From contig MEDY01000187.1 of assembly GCA_001724265.1 (NCBI GenBank), positions 1 through 64,000 on the forward strand: DNA of 64,000 bases, written 5' to 3'. This DNA comes from Rhizaria sp. SCN 62-66 (lineage: Eukaryota > Rhizaria, unplaced). This document shows, in pieces, positions 46,743 through 58,351 of the stretch. The notes beneath the pieces were generated by a model. The model searched no databases. It had not been told where the DNA came from and saw nothing but the letters and a program-made list of their open reading frames with translations. The position numbers and the translations under genes are program-made. Numbering within the stretch: the stretch's first letter is position 1; each line of letters starts with the position of its first letter.

Positions 46743-49700
46743 TCAATTGCTGTTCTCCGTGCCCCCTGCCGGCTCACACAGCGTCAGCGCGGGCCCCAGC
46801 GTCACCTTGAGCCTCTGGTGCATGGCTGCGAGCCCGTCCGGCGCGCCCTCCCTGCTCCAGTCGCCCTGGTACCCGCGGTACGCGTGCTGCTGGTGCGCCT
46901 CGATCGCGCCGCGCAGCGACAGGTGTGCCGGCTGCTGCGCCCACAGCGAGCCCGCCAGCCCGCCGTGCAGCGCCGTCATCGCCCACGCGCGCGTCGCGTC
47001 CGCGGCCAGCGGGTCCCGGTCCTCCGGAGCCCAGCCCACGCCGAGCACCTGTTCACCGATCACAGCGTTGCCCCCACCAGCCGCCCCGGCCGCCCCAGTC
47101 GCGACAGCGGAGGCGGAGGCAGCAGCAGCAGTTGGGTCGGCGGTGGACTTGCGGACGGGCGCGGTGGCAAACAGGGCGCTGTTGCGCGCGGCAGCCGCGT
47201 TGCCGTAGATCTGACCGCCATTTCCGCCACTAGCGGCATTGGTGGGCGAGGTGACCGGTGACTCGAGCCCGGCCGCGGCGGCCGCGGCGGCTGCGGCCGC
47301 GGCTGCGGCGGCCGCGGCGTGCGCGCTGCCCGTGCCCGCGGCGACGGACGCGCGGTGTGCGGCGAACTGGCGCAGCTGCTGCCGCCGCAGCAGAATGGCG
47401 TCCTGGCGGCGCAGGTGGCGGTCCTGCGAGAGCACGCTCGTGTCGAGGCCCATGGGCGTCGCGAGGGTCAGGCTGCAGTTGTAATGCGGCGGGAGCAGGT
47501 TGAGCCGCTTCAAGTGCGTGTGCAGGGCGGGGAAGCGCGTCTCATCGAACACGTCCTCCAGGTAGTATCCCAGCACCGAGCTCATGTCGCTGCTGATGTG
47601 GTGGCCGCCGCCGCCGCCGCCGCTGCTGCCATGCCCGCTGCCGCCGTGGCCGCCGGCCCCCTTGGCCTTGTCCTTGCCGCCCTTGTCCTTGCTGCCGGCC
47701 GCGGCGCTGCTGCCGCCTTTCTTGCCGTCGTTGCCGGGGTGGTTCTGCAGGTTGTGGTGCTCCCGCGCGGCCGCGAGCTCCGCTCTGACCGCCGCGGCCT
47801 CGGCCTTAAGCTTCGAGATCTCCCCCTTGGCGATCATGAGCTCTGTGCGCAGACCGACCTTCTCGCGCAGGATCGCCGCCGCGTCGTCGCGGTGGCGCCG
47901 GGCCGCGGCCTCGGCAAAGGCCGTCGCGTTGTTGGCCTCGCGCACCTGGGCCTCGGTGTAGGCGCGCATCAGCTCCAGGTCAGACCTCGGGGCGGCCTAC
48001 TCGCCAGGCGAGAATGGAACGAATAAAATATGGCATATGAGAACAAAGTAGGATACAAATATTCATGAAAAATAAAGAGATATAATACAGAAGTTAAAAC
48101 TCAATCGATATGCAATGTTTTAGAGTTATCTAAGAGAATCTATAGGATATGTACTCGTTTATGTTTGCGACGTACCAGTGCGGCGACTTGCGGCGAGACG
48201 AAGGACGCGATCGCGGCGCGCAGCTTGACCTGGTCGAGCAGCTGCGCGTCGCGGTTGCCACCGCCGGGCCCGCCGGAGGCCAGCGCGGCGGGGTTGCTCT
48301 GGAACGTGGGTGGGACGGCGTGCGAGAACGAGCGCGTGCGCGCGCTGTTATTATGATAGCTACTCATCGTCGCTGCACTGCTCGGAGACAGCGCCGCAGC
48401 AGTGCTGCTGCCGTCGCTACTGGCCGAGTCCGACGGGCCCAGCGACGGCGACGGGGACACGTGCGACAACACGTTCCCGCGGCGCTGGTGGGAGGCGCCC
48501 GTTGCGGCGCCAACGGCAGCGCTGCGGGAGCCGCCGGGCGTCCCGGGGCCGGGGCCAGGCCCGGGGCTGGGGCTGGCCGCGAGCGCGGGCGTGGACGCCG
48601 TGGGGGGCGTCAAGGTCCCGGTCGCGGGGCCGAGGCTGGGGATCGCAGTCGGCACCGGCGTCGTCGTCGCGTTCGCGGCCGCGGTCGCGAGAGACAGCGA
48701 GGCGAGGGACACGGAGACGCTCTTGGCGGAGACGGAGGTGCTGGCGGGGGGCTGCTGCTTGCGGAACCAGGTCTTGGCCGCCGAGTCTGCGGTGCTCGTG
48801 CTGGCGTCAGAGTCAGAAACAGGGGAGTCAGCGATGGTATTGCGAATGCTATTGCACGCGCTTGCGAGGGCGAGAGTGATCGTAATGCGGTCGCTGTCGC
48901 TGACTGCAGCGGGAATCGAGCTGAGACACGGGTATGCAGGCTTAGCGTTGGCGCTGACAAAAGCAGCAGTGCTCTCCAGAGCATCGGCACTAGCATCCGC
49001 CGCACTAGCAGCAGTCGCACCGTTGTTGCTGCCGCTGCTGCCCCCGTGCTCTGCGACAGTCGGCAGTTTCCCCCCGGCACCGAGTCCAGCGGAGCCCGTG
49101 GCGGCGCCCAGGACGCCCGCGGCCGCCGCCAAGGGGCCTACGCCGCCGCGGCGGCCTTTGGTGCCGAGCCCGGCGCGCTCGCGCTCGACCCCGCGCGCGC
49201 GCGCCTCCCTGGCGGCCAGCGACTCCGAGGTAAGCTCGAACAGCGTCGGCCGCCGGTTGCCGAGCACGGCGTCGGCGCGCTTCAGCAGCGAGCACTGCAG
49301 CCACGGGCCCGGCGCGGACGCGGCGGCAGACGCCACAGCGGCCGCGGCCGCAGCAGCCGCGGCCGAGCCGGCGGTCGTGACGGGAGCAACGCCAGCGGCG
49401 GCGGCGGCGGCGGCGGCGGTTTCACTGGTAGAGACCGCGGGGACCGTGGGGCGGACGGCGACCGCGACGGGCCACAGCATTCCGGGCGGCAGAGTGACCG
49501 TGAGCGCCATGAAGGCGTGCGGCGAGTCGACCGCGTTCAGGAAGGTAAGCCGCCCGCCGTCGCGGACGCTGTTAGGCCGCGACGGCTTGGATTCCGGAGG
49601 CGCGGCGTGGGCGAACACGACGGGAGTGGTGCGGACGCTGCCGCCGGCGCCAGCACCAGCGCCAGCGGAGCCGGCGCCGCCGTGGACCCCGCTGCCGCTG

Positions 49701-52482
49701 CTGTGTGCCGCCCCGCTGGCGGAGTGAGTCGCAGCGCCGGCGAGGCCCGCAGCGCTGCCGCCGGCGCCGGAGTGCGAGTGAGCGCCCGCGGAGGGCGCGG
49801 TGTGGCTGACGGTCTTGACCGTGGCCATGATCAGCCCCACGGCGGGGGCGTAGCCAAGCAGCGGCGTGCCGAGGCCGAGGCTGCGCGGGAGGGCGATCTT
49901 GGTTATGCCGCCGATGTCTCTCCGCGGGTCTTTGCCCGCGCCCGCCTCTTTACTATGGAGCGCGCGCAGGTCGATGAGCTGCAGCGACCAGTCGAGCTGC
50001 CGCGACGCCGCCAGCACCACGAGTTGGCGGCTGCGGTAGCGGCTGATGAGAGGGCGCGCGCTGCGGGAATCTAAGGGGGTACTTACGGTCGCAGATGAAA
50101 ATCCAGTAACTTTTGTCATGGAAGATAATGAAGGCAAATAGACCGAACGACTCGCGTTACGAGTCGCCACTGCATGGACGTCGCCGCTGTCCCTGCTATC
50201 ACTTGAGCTTTTGCTGTCAGTCTCGCCAGCGTTGTCATCGTCGTCATCAGCAGACTCGAACGCAGTGCCTTGCGTGGCGTCCTGAGTCCACAGCAGCGCC
50301 GAGCCGCGGCTCGCACCGGCCAGGGCAACTGCCGCCACCACAGCGCCATACACGACATCACTACCCGCATCAGCATCGTCAGCAGCTGCAGCTGCAGGAG
50401 ATAAAGCACGCATCGAAGAAGCGCCACGGAGACGCGGGTCCCAGACCCTCAGCACGCCGTCGCCGTAGGTGACTGCAAGCAGCGCGCCGCAGGGGGACCA
50501 CGCCATCGCGGCCGCGGGGCCGGACGGGTGCGACTCCCATTGTAACAAGGCGGGGGACGCTGTCGGGACTTGGCACAGGAGCGCAAGGAGTGTGTTTGTG
50601 TCGATATCCCAGACGCCGACAACGCCGCTCGTCGCGGTCACGGTGCTTGCTGAGGACGTATTCACCGTTGACGCAGCGGTCGCAGCGCTGATCGCGGCGG
50701 CTGCGGGGGCCGGTGCGGGCGCGGGGCAGGGGCACGCCACGGTCTTGTAGCTCACGGCGACCAGCGACGGGATGTACGGGTGCGGCGACAGCAGATCGGG
50801 GGTCAAGTGCCTTAGCTCCAGCGACGATAGCGCATGCTGCGGCGAGTTCGCAACATTTGCACTGGAGCTTGCAGTCGGCAAGTGAAGTGCAGCCCTCAGC
50901 GCGGCGTTGATGCCCGCAGACACAGGTGACACGCAGCCCACAACCGTCGCACTGGCACAGGCACTCGTACTGGTACTGGTACCGGAGCTTTCAGCAGCGA
51001 CGGACTCTAAATGGGCGCTTAGCCCGAGATCGAATGCCTTGAGGTTGCCGTCGCTGAGGACTGCCCAGACGCGCCTGTGCGCGCCGAGCGCGGAGTCAGC
51101 GGGGCCCGTGGCCAGGGCCAGCACGGCCTCTTTCGCGCCGTAGTGACCGTGACCGTGACCGTGAGCGTGGGCGCGAGGGGGGCTGGAGCTGCTGCTTACC
51201 GCAGCAGCGGAGCTCGAGTTCGAGCTGTTGTCGGAGTTTGTCCTCGCGTTATGAGTAAACGCATGGAACTTAAACGGCTGTAACGCCACCGTCTTGACAG
51301 CTTCACTAGAGCTTGTGCTGGAGTTGTTGTTGTTGCTGGGTGCCACAGTTGTGCTGTTTTCGGCGAGTTTGTACGTGGCCGTCTCTAGGGGTGCCGCGAC
51401 AATGTAAGGGCCGAGCGAGCTCACAGCCCACGACGCGGTGCTGGGGGCGCTGCCGCCGCCACCACTTCCATCAGCCGATGCAGAGGACGGTGCCAGCACC
51501 AGCGCGGGCGACTCCGAGCGAAGCGGGATGCCGGCCAGCGCGATGCCGGCAACGCCGCTGCTACTGCTCACGGCAACCGGCGACACGGGCGCAGGCACGA
51601 CGCCGCTGCCCGTGCTGGAGGCTGATGCTGAGGCCGAGGCTGAGACTGAGGTTGCGACGGAGGCTGCGGAAGTGACCGTGAGCGGAAGCGAGAGCGGGTG
51701 GCCATGGGTGTCGACGAAGACGGCCCGGGCGCGGTCCTCGGACGCGAACAGCGGCCTCAGCGACACGCCTTCGGGCGCGACCAGCGACTGCAGCTGCGCC
51801 TGTTGTTGCGCCTGTTGTTGCGCCTGCAACTGCAACTGCGACGGCAGCTGTGACGGCAACGGGGAGACAGGGGAGCTGGACACAGCGGCCGGACCGCTTG
51901 AAACAGCAGCAGGCGCCGCAACAGCAGCGTTTGCAGAGCTAACTGGAGCTGCTACCGAGCTGAGACTGGTGACAGCGCTAGACGTGACGTTAGAGCTTGT
52001 GCTACCAGTACTGGTCACACTTGAAGCCGCAATTGTGGCCGTTGTGTTGGTGGTCGCGAGGGGGTTGGGCGTGTTGCGGAAGATGGCGAGCGCCGCGGGG
52101 CGGGCGCCGGATGGCTTGATGACGCCTGCAGCATCCGGCTTCGCACCCGCGGACTCAGCGGCCTCGGCGCCAGTGGCGGGCGCGGCTGCTGAGGACGATG
52201 AGGCAGCGGTAGCAGCAGGCGCGGGCGTGGACGCGGCGGCGGGCGCGGGGGGAATGCCAAGCTTGCGCTGTTCCTCAGCGCAGCCAAAACGGCTCACCCA
52301 CTATGGATAAGCGTGCAAACACATCAATATTATCAATATCATGTTATTATGGTGAGTTAGAACATCGCGAAAGGTCAGGAGTGCTCCACATGCGTTGGAG
52401 GGAGGTTACAGAGAGACCGTTGAAGTCAGCTTAGGATGCAGAAACATACCATGTTGACACGCGATGACTTGGGAGAGGACAT
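46743..52482 (-). CDS. Coronin-like WD40 protein with C-terminal coiled coil (3 exons)
   Basis: This is a possible actin- or trafficking-related coronin. Exons on the minus strand are 52482-52450 (MSSPKSSRVNM), 52300-48176 and 47996-46743. The introns are 149 and 179 nt with donors GTATGT and GTACGT, all phase 0; the total is 1803 residues, ending in TGA. WD40-like blades include ACPC..GVVGVWDIDTNTLLALLC, MAWSPCGALLAVTYGDGVLR followed by VWDPR, then RQLDWSLQLIDLRALHSKE and TPLLGYAPAVGLIMATVKT. Their order resembles coronin blades 4 to 7. Exon 3 starts with a heptad-like helix (TELMIAKGEISKLKAEAAAV region), matching the coiled coil that ends coronins, then adds a His/Gly-rich stretch, a 15-residue Ala run and an unrecognised tail. 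Blades are separated by very long Ala/Ser/Val linkers. The WD40 plus coiled-coil structure is clear; the coronin name is moderately supported. Confidence 0.65.
47271..47318 (-). repeat. GCG/GCC-rich poly-Ala-encoding tract
   Basis: A mixed GCN codon run encodes about 15 consecutive Ala residues in exon 3 of the coronin-like gene. Confidence 0.7.
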
Positions 52483-53156
52483 CGTCCGTGCTCTAAGGGC
52501 TTCCAAAAAGGAAGTGTGGTCGTTTAGATCGGCCTGTGCTGCTTGGTAGGAAAAACAAGGCCTGGCTCGCGAAGCGAAACTCTGAGTTGTCTAAAAGGAG
52601 GCGGCAGAAAGGTGAGACACAGGTTGCAAGCAAAACACAAGAAGGATCAATAAGAGAACAGCAAGGGACAACTTGATAAAAGAGACAAGCATCAAACCAC
52701 GACGAGAAGGCGGCCAAAACCTGTGCCCGAAATCACATTCAACTCGGTCTCCAGCCTGCTCACGGTCACCAGACCGTGACCGAGTTCGACAAGAGACGTG
52801 GTGGAGGCTGGGGGACTGACGGCTCGAGAGAATGAGCGCACCTTTCGTGCAAAAGTTTGTTGCCTTTGAAGGGTGATGTTGCCGAGATACGGACTGTTAT
52901 AACACTAACGCGAGTATATGATCATCTTTTTACAAGGGCATACCAACGGAAGTCTGTTGATTCGAAATCCAAAGATTGTTAGCGGAGCCGTGGCTCCGCC
53001 TGCGTGCGCTCTTCCCTCCTGACTTGCCCCGACCTTGCCACACACTTGCTCACCCGACCTGCTCTCTAAACCTTCTGTGCCCGGCTACAGACCCCCTTTT
53101 CTCCCTAAGACGCCGACCGTTGGCTTCGTGCAGCTGGTACAACCGCTTCTGAAGCC
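52483..53156. promoter_or_regulatory. Divergent promoter region (coronin-like / EDR2-like)
   Basis: This separates two divergent genes. It contains a compound inverted repeat at 52741-52786 followed directly by CGACAAGAG (52787-52795), a string shared with the divergent promoter at 13119-13159. The 100 bp before 53157 are pyrimidine-rich. Confidence 0.4.
52741..52786. repeat. Compound inverted repeat (possible cruciform or operator)
   Basis: The inner hairpin is CACGGTC (52761-52767) and GACCGTG (52772-52778) with a 4-nt loop. The outer arms are AACTCGGT (52741-52748) and ACCGAGTT (52779-52786). Both arms are perfect; the left side carries a 12-nt spacer. Confidence 0.65.
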
Positions 53157-56100
53157 ATGTCATCCGGTGCCGCCGCTGGGGACCTCCTCAGAGCGCCCTC
53201 GGCCAACACACTGCGCTACTTCTGGGGCCGCCCCGGCGCGCTCGTCAACGGCTCCGTCCAGGCCTCGGGCGGCAAACCCGTGAAGCCGGTGGACAACAAG
53301 CAACGCGTTAAGGACGAAATGTGGCTCAACCGCGAGATCTCCAAGGGCCAGGATATTGTGGACCGCAGCAACCAGAAGGCCACGACGCCCGGCGTCCGCG
53401 CCCTCGAGTCGTGCCCGCCGCCGACGCGCCTGCACCCGCAGTTCCTCCTCTCGGGCTACCTTGCCGTCCGCAACACGGGCGACTGGTCTCGCAAGTGGAC
53501 GCTGCGCTACTGCCTGCTGACGACGCACCACCTGTACATCTTCAAGCGCGCGCCCCCCGCGCTATCGGGCTTCGACGCCGCCGCGGGCGCCGAGGACGCC
53601 TCGGGTCTCACGCCCGGCGCGCCCGGCTCCGCCGCCGCCGCCTCCTCCTCCGCCGCCGCCGCGAGCAGCAACAGCAACAACAGCAACGGCGGCGTCGCCG
53701 GCACGCCCATGCGCCTGCGCGTCCCCTCCTCGTCGCTCAACTCGCCGCTGCAGCCGTCGTCGCCCACGTCAACCTTCTCCGCCGCCGCCTCGCCCTCCGC
53801 CGCCGCGGTCCCCGGCTCCTGCGCCGCCGCCGCCGCCCTGTCCGGCGCCGCGTCCCCGTCGGTCGCGTCGCCATACGCGCCGTCGACTAACCGCGCCCCC
53901 TCGTCCGCTGTAGCAACATCTCTCGGCTTCGCCCCGCGCGCGCTGCCCTTCTCCCCGACGACGGCACCGATCGCCTACACATCGCCGCCAGCGTACCCGA
54001 ACCTGGCCGCGGACCCGGCGTCGGAGCTCTTCGGCGAATACCGCGATCGTGTGCCCGTGGACGACCGGCTCGCCGTCATCGACGTCACGGCCTCGGGCGC
54101 TGCCGAGCCCCTCGTCTTCCAGCTCTCGCACCCCGACAAGCACATGACGCTCTTCCGCGCCGTCAACGCGCGTCAGTGCGGGCTGTGGACCAGCGTGCTG
54201 CGCACCGCGGCCCTCATGACTTCGCACGTCTTCGCCGGTCAACCCCTGTCGCGGCCCTTGGACCACGCCGCCCCGGTCTGCGCGCCCGCCGCTCTGACCG
54301 CGCTCGCCGCCGCCTCGGGCTACGCGCAGCCCGCGCCGGGCCCCGCTGGCGCTGGCTCTGCGGCCTCTGGTGCCGCCACCTCGTCGTCCTCGGCCTCTGG
54401 CGCCCCCGCACCCGCCGCTGCCGCTGTGGCGCCGCTGGTGGGCTACCCCGTACTGCCCTGGCCCAGCCAGTGGCCCGCATCCTGGCTCACCTCCAACGCC
54501 TCCTGGTTCCCGCAGGTCCGTCCAATCGTCAATGTGGATATATTGTTTATATTTTTCTTTTGTTTTACGTTTTGTATTTAAAGTGTATTTTCATATTTGT
54601 GCCCATCGCTCACTATATCCTGATATTTTCTCTTCCTTTCTCACTGCCTTTGACTCCACATCCCAGGCTCCTCACGTCAATGCGTTGATCCCTGCATACT
54701 GCGACCGCTCCACCGAGGTCGTCAACGTCCTCTACCTCCCGGCGCCGTCCTCCCCGACGTGTTCCGCGGCCGCCAGCCCCACCGCGGGCCTCGGCACGGT
54801 CATCAGCGGCGGCGCCGAGTGGACCGACCGCGTCTACGCCGTCCTCCCGTCCCGCACCACCGCCGCCACGGCGTCCTCCGCCAGCGCCAGCGCCGGCAGC
54901 AAGCGCGGCGCCGCGGCGGCCGCGTCCGCGCCCCGCGGCGTGGTGACGGTGTCACTGGGCGACGGCGGCCAGGTGGAGCTCGACGTGCACGCACTGTGGG
55001 TTCACCACCAGACCGCCGTGTCGGCCGGGCAGTGCGAGACGCTGCCCACGGTCCTGGCCGAGGGCACCGAAGTGAAGCCGCCCGTCGGCTGCACCGTCGA
55101 GAGCGAGCGCAAGTTCGTGCACGCCAACTTCGCCGTCATGGACTCGTTCTACAACGCTGACATGCACCTCGCGTGGTCCTTCGAGACCGTCACTCTGGCC
55201 TGCGCCCCCTGCGCCCCCGCCGCCCCCGCTGCTGCCGCGGTTCCTGTCTCTGCGCCTGCGGCTGCGCCCGCGGCGTCGACTGCAGCCGCAGAGACGGGCG
55301 ACGTGGTGTGCGGGCCGAATGCCGCCGTCGTCTCCGCGGTTGAGCACTCGCTGCTCGCCGTCGTGTACACACAGCCGCCCGCGGCGCGCGTCGCACTGGG
55401 CCTCGTCTTCACACTGCTCGCGCACTGCTCCATTACGCCCGAGCTCACCGCCACCGGCGGGCTCAGCGGCCGCGCGCTGCTGCAAGCAGCCACGCTTCTG
55501 CTGGCCACCGCCATCGGCGCTGTGATCGCCGTCGACGCGCTGCGCACCCCGCCCAAGCCCTGCAAGGCGCCCGCCAGTGTCTCCAATAAGCCCGTCGCCG
55601 CTGCCGCCAAGGCCCCCGTCGCCGCCGCCGCCGTCGCCTCCGCTGCCCTATCTACGCCTGCCGCGGCCACTGCTGCGGCTAGAGTGAGCGAGCCCGTGAC
55701 CGTGCACTTGCTGACGCTCATCCCGGTGCGCCTGAGCGACCGCCACTCGCCGTCGGGTCCCACGCTGCTCAACGGCGCGCCGCTCGACGCGCGCGAGTGG
55801 CCGCCGCTGCCGCGCACCACGGTCTTCTGCACTGCCGCCGCGGGCGCGACGGTCGGCGCCTCTGCCGGCGCGCGCCGCGCGGCTTACGCGTCCTCTCTCG
55901 CCGGCAGCGGCGGCGCCGCAGCCAACGGCGCGGCAGGCGGCGATGATGCTCCAGCAGGCCATGGGCGTGCGCTCGGTCGTCCCGCTCGCACCCGCCACGG
56001 CCTCTTCCCCGCGCGCGGGCCTCCTCTCCGCCTCTGGCGGCGCCGGCGGCTCCCATGCTGCACTGGGCGGTCTGTCTGGGCTCGGCGTCGCCGTCCCCGG

Positions 56101-57283
56101 CGGCGGCAGCGCGGGCGACGCAACCGCGAGACCCGTGGCCCGCGGCGCCAGCGCCGACCGCAACGACGCCTTCTCCGACAACGACGAGTCGGGCGACGAG
56201 GACACCGGCAGCGACCTCGAACTCACCGGCGGCGCCGCTGCCGGCGCGGGCACGGGCGCGGGCGCTAGATCCGGCCACACGCGCAGCAGCAGAGGCAGCA
56301 CCGACGCGTCGGCCGCCACCGCGCACTCCGCCGCTGCGGCCGCCGCGACCGCTGCCGCCGCGGCCGACGGATCGATCCCGTCCGCGGCCGCCGCCAACGC
56401 CGCCGCGGCGGCCGCGACGGCGCCGGCCGTGGTGCGCGAGGACCCTAACTGCGGCAACGTGTACTTTGCTCCCTGGGGTGCGTGGTGCCAGTCAGATTAC
56501 CGGCCGCTAGTGCTGCGCGGGCCTGACTACCTGACCAACAAGAAGAAGCCCAAGGTGCCCGCGACACCTTTCCGGTTCGAGTCGTGCCACTGCGAGATCG
56601 TGGCGGTGCGCAAGATGCGCGCGCACGACGCCGCGCGCCGCAACAGCTACTTCAACCAGCAGCTCAACATGATCAAGGAGCACGGCCGCGAGGCTGAGTG
56701 GGCGCTGGGCACGCCGCTCAAGTTTATGCTGGTCAACTTTATGGTGCCCGGGTCGCCGCAGTACAACTTCGTCATGTACTTCCGCAACCCGTACATCAGC
56801 CCGTCGCCGTACCCTGAGCACGCACATGGGCTGGCCCCGGGCAGCTTCACGCCCACGGTCAACTACCCTGAGGGCGACCCCTTCTTCGACCTCATGGACC
56901 GCTTCGTTAACGGCACCGACGAGTTCCGCACGAGCCGCTTCAAGTACATCCCCAACGTCGCCGTAGGCAGCTGGATCGTCAAGCGCGGCGTCGGCCAGAC
57001 GCCCGTCATCCTCGGCAACAAGCTCAAACAGCGCTACTACCAGGACGCGAACAAGCAGTACATGGAGATCGACGTCGACGTGTCGTCGTCCTCGGTCGCT
57101 GGCTCCGTGCTCAAGCTCGTCAAGGGCTACGCCAAGACGCTCGAGATCGACCTCAACTTCCTGCTCGAGCCGCACGCCAACGATGAGCTGCCCGAGGCGC
57201 TATGGGGCGGCGTCCGCATTTGCAACGTCGACCTGCTCAACATCAAGATTTCCGAGGACGAAATCGAGGAGAACGACCAGTGA
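53157..57283 (+). CDS. PH-domain / EDR2_C (DUF1336) lipid-binding protein with a +1 frame break
   Basis: This is a probable membrane-lipid-binding regulator of the plant EDR2 type. Exons are 53157-54515 and 54667-57283 (intron 151 nt, GTCCGT..CCCAG). The PH domain at about residues 100-350 begins HPQFLLSGYLAVRN and DWSRKWTLRYCLL. It is split by a Ser/Ala-rich insertion and ends RAVNARQCGLWTSVLRTAAL. The C-terminal EDR2 domain (about 56440-57280) is well conserved: RGPDYLTNKKKPKVPATPFR, LVNFMVPGSPQYNFVMYF, DRFVNGTDEFRTSRFKYIPN, then VAVGSWIVKRGVGQTP and IDVDVSSSSVAGSVLKLVKG. The two parts are in different frames: the upstream frame is coding-like to about 55938, and the downstream frame takes over at about 55943 (GGCGGC-G-ATGATG). 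Total exon length leaves a remainder of one. No intron of fitting length was found. A one-base sequence error or a true frameshift could explain it. The stop is TGA. Confidence 0.8.
55930..55950 (+). other. Apparent +1 frame break in the EDR2-like gene
   Basis: Upstream codons read ..NGAAGG in one frame; downstream codons read MMLQQAMG in the +1 frame. The switch lies in a GGCAGGCGGCGATGATG stretch rich in GGC repeats. No GT..AG pair of length 1 mod 3 spans it. Confidence 0.6.
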
Positions 57284-58351
57284 GCGGCCGGCCCACGCGC
57301 TGTAGCGTCATCAGCGGCAGTGGCAGTTGCGGTGAGCAGTGACGACTGCGAGCAGTGACTGTGTTGATTGACGGACTGCTGTTTTTTTGTTTTTGTTTAC
57401 ATGTGTTCATTTTTCATATTTTTTGACTTTGTTTTAGTGAAAGAAACATTGACCTATTTTGTTGTTGCTGCTGTTTGCTTGTTCATTTGCACATGTTTAT
57501 GTCTTAAGAAATGCCAGCAAAAATCTTTTATTTGAACTTGGTTTCTTTTGTGTTGTGTGCTTTGGTTGATGCTGAGGTGCGTGTCCACGAAGAACGAGAT
57601 GAATAGATCCACATCACTAGAGGATGTAGGTAATTGTTATTGTTTTTGTCTTTGTAAATTGTTAGCAACATCAACATCATATTCATCGTTGTCGTCAACC
57701 TCGAGTGTTGAAATGTGTTGTTGCTCTCACGATAAGCCATTATGACCTGCGGAATTGCACACGCATTCGGTAAATTCTTTTATTTTGTTCTTTCGGCAAC
57801 CGTGTTTCTTTTCACATATCTTTTTAATACATTTAATCACTGTTAAAATATCTCTGGCGTTCATGTATGTTTGTCTGGCCGCAAGCTAGATGCTTGCTGT
57901 ATTGGGTCGCTGCTGATAAGAGCTACTGACCTCCAGCGTTGCGGCCAGTACCGATATACTCAACGTTGCATTCATTTATATTGTGCAGGATGTGTCCCGT
58001 TAAGTTGAGACCGTAGTGCTATGATTTCAAGTCACAACCCTCGTCAGTAACCAGATGTTATCTTACACTTCGAGTTCATACACGTGTGATTTGACAGATT
58101 TTGCGATTTCGAAACGTACCTCTCGAAAAAGGTGCGATTTTGACTGCATGCCAGCATTATCTATGTCTTTAAATGACTCCTCACGCATACACTATGTCTT
58201 TTCATGTTTGTGTCCTCCATCATACAGTGTGCTTTTTCTTCAGCCCACCCAGTCTTGTGTCAGTTTGAGATTGTTTATATCTCGCTCAAAAGTCCGTCAA
58301 TAGAGCTTTACTACGTGCAAGCGCGTGTCCGTTTTACGACACACCTGGATA
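57284..58351. other. AT-rich intergenic region of about 1.1 kb
   Basis: This holds the 3' end of the EDR2-like gene and the promoter of the WD40 gene. It is T-rich, notably around 57380-57430 and 57780-57840. Small open frames lack coding character and are not called. Confidence 0.35.

Noticed and set aside
48140-48142. TAG apparently ending the long coronin-like exon
   Set aside because: It lies 33 nt past a GTACGT donor, inside an AT-rich intron that ends at agtag (47997). The next exon continues in phase with the coiled coil, so this TAG is not a terminator.
48149-50074. 641-codon plus-strand frame opposite the coronin-like gene
   Set aside because: An Arg/Ala-rich antisense shadow. The WD40 strands are on the other strand.
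52493-52717. Small minus-strand frame upstream of the coronin-like gene
   Set aside because: It overlaps the promoter/leader region, with no conserved features and no GC shift typical of exons here.
55890-55957. Mini-intron to explain the EDR2-like frame break
   Set aside because: The available GT..AG pairs give lengths of 2 mod 3, whereas 1 mod 3 is needed. They would also be far shorter than other introns.
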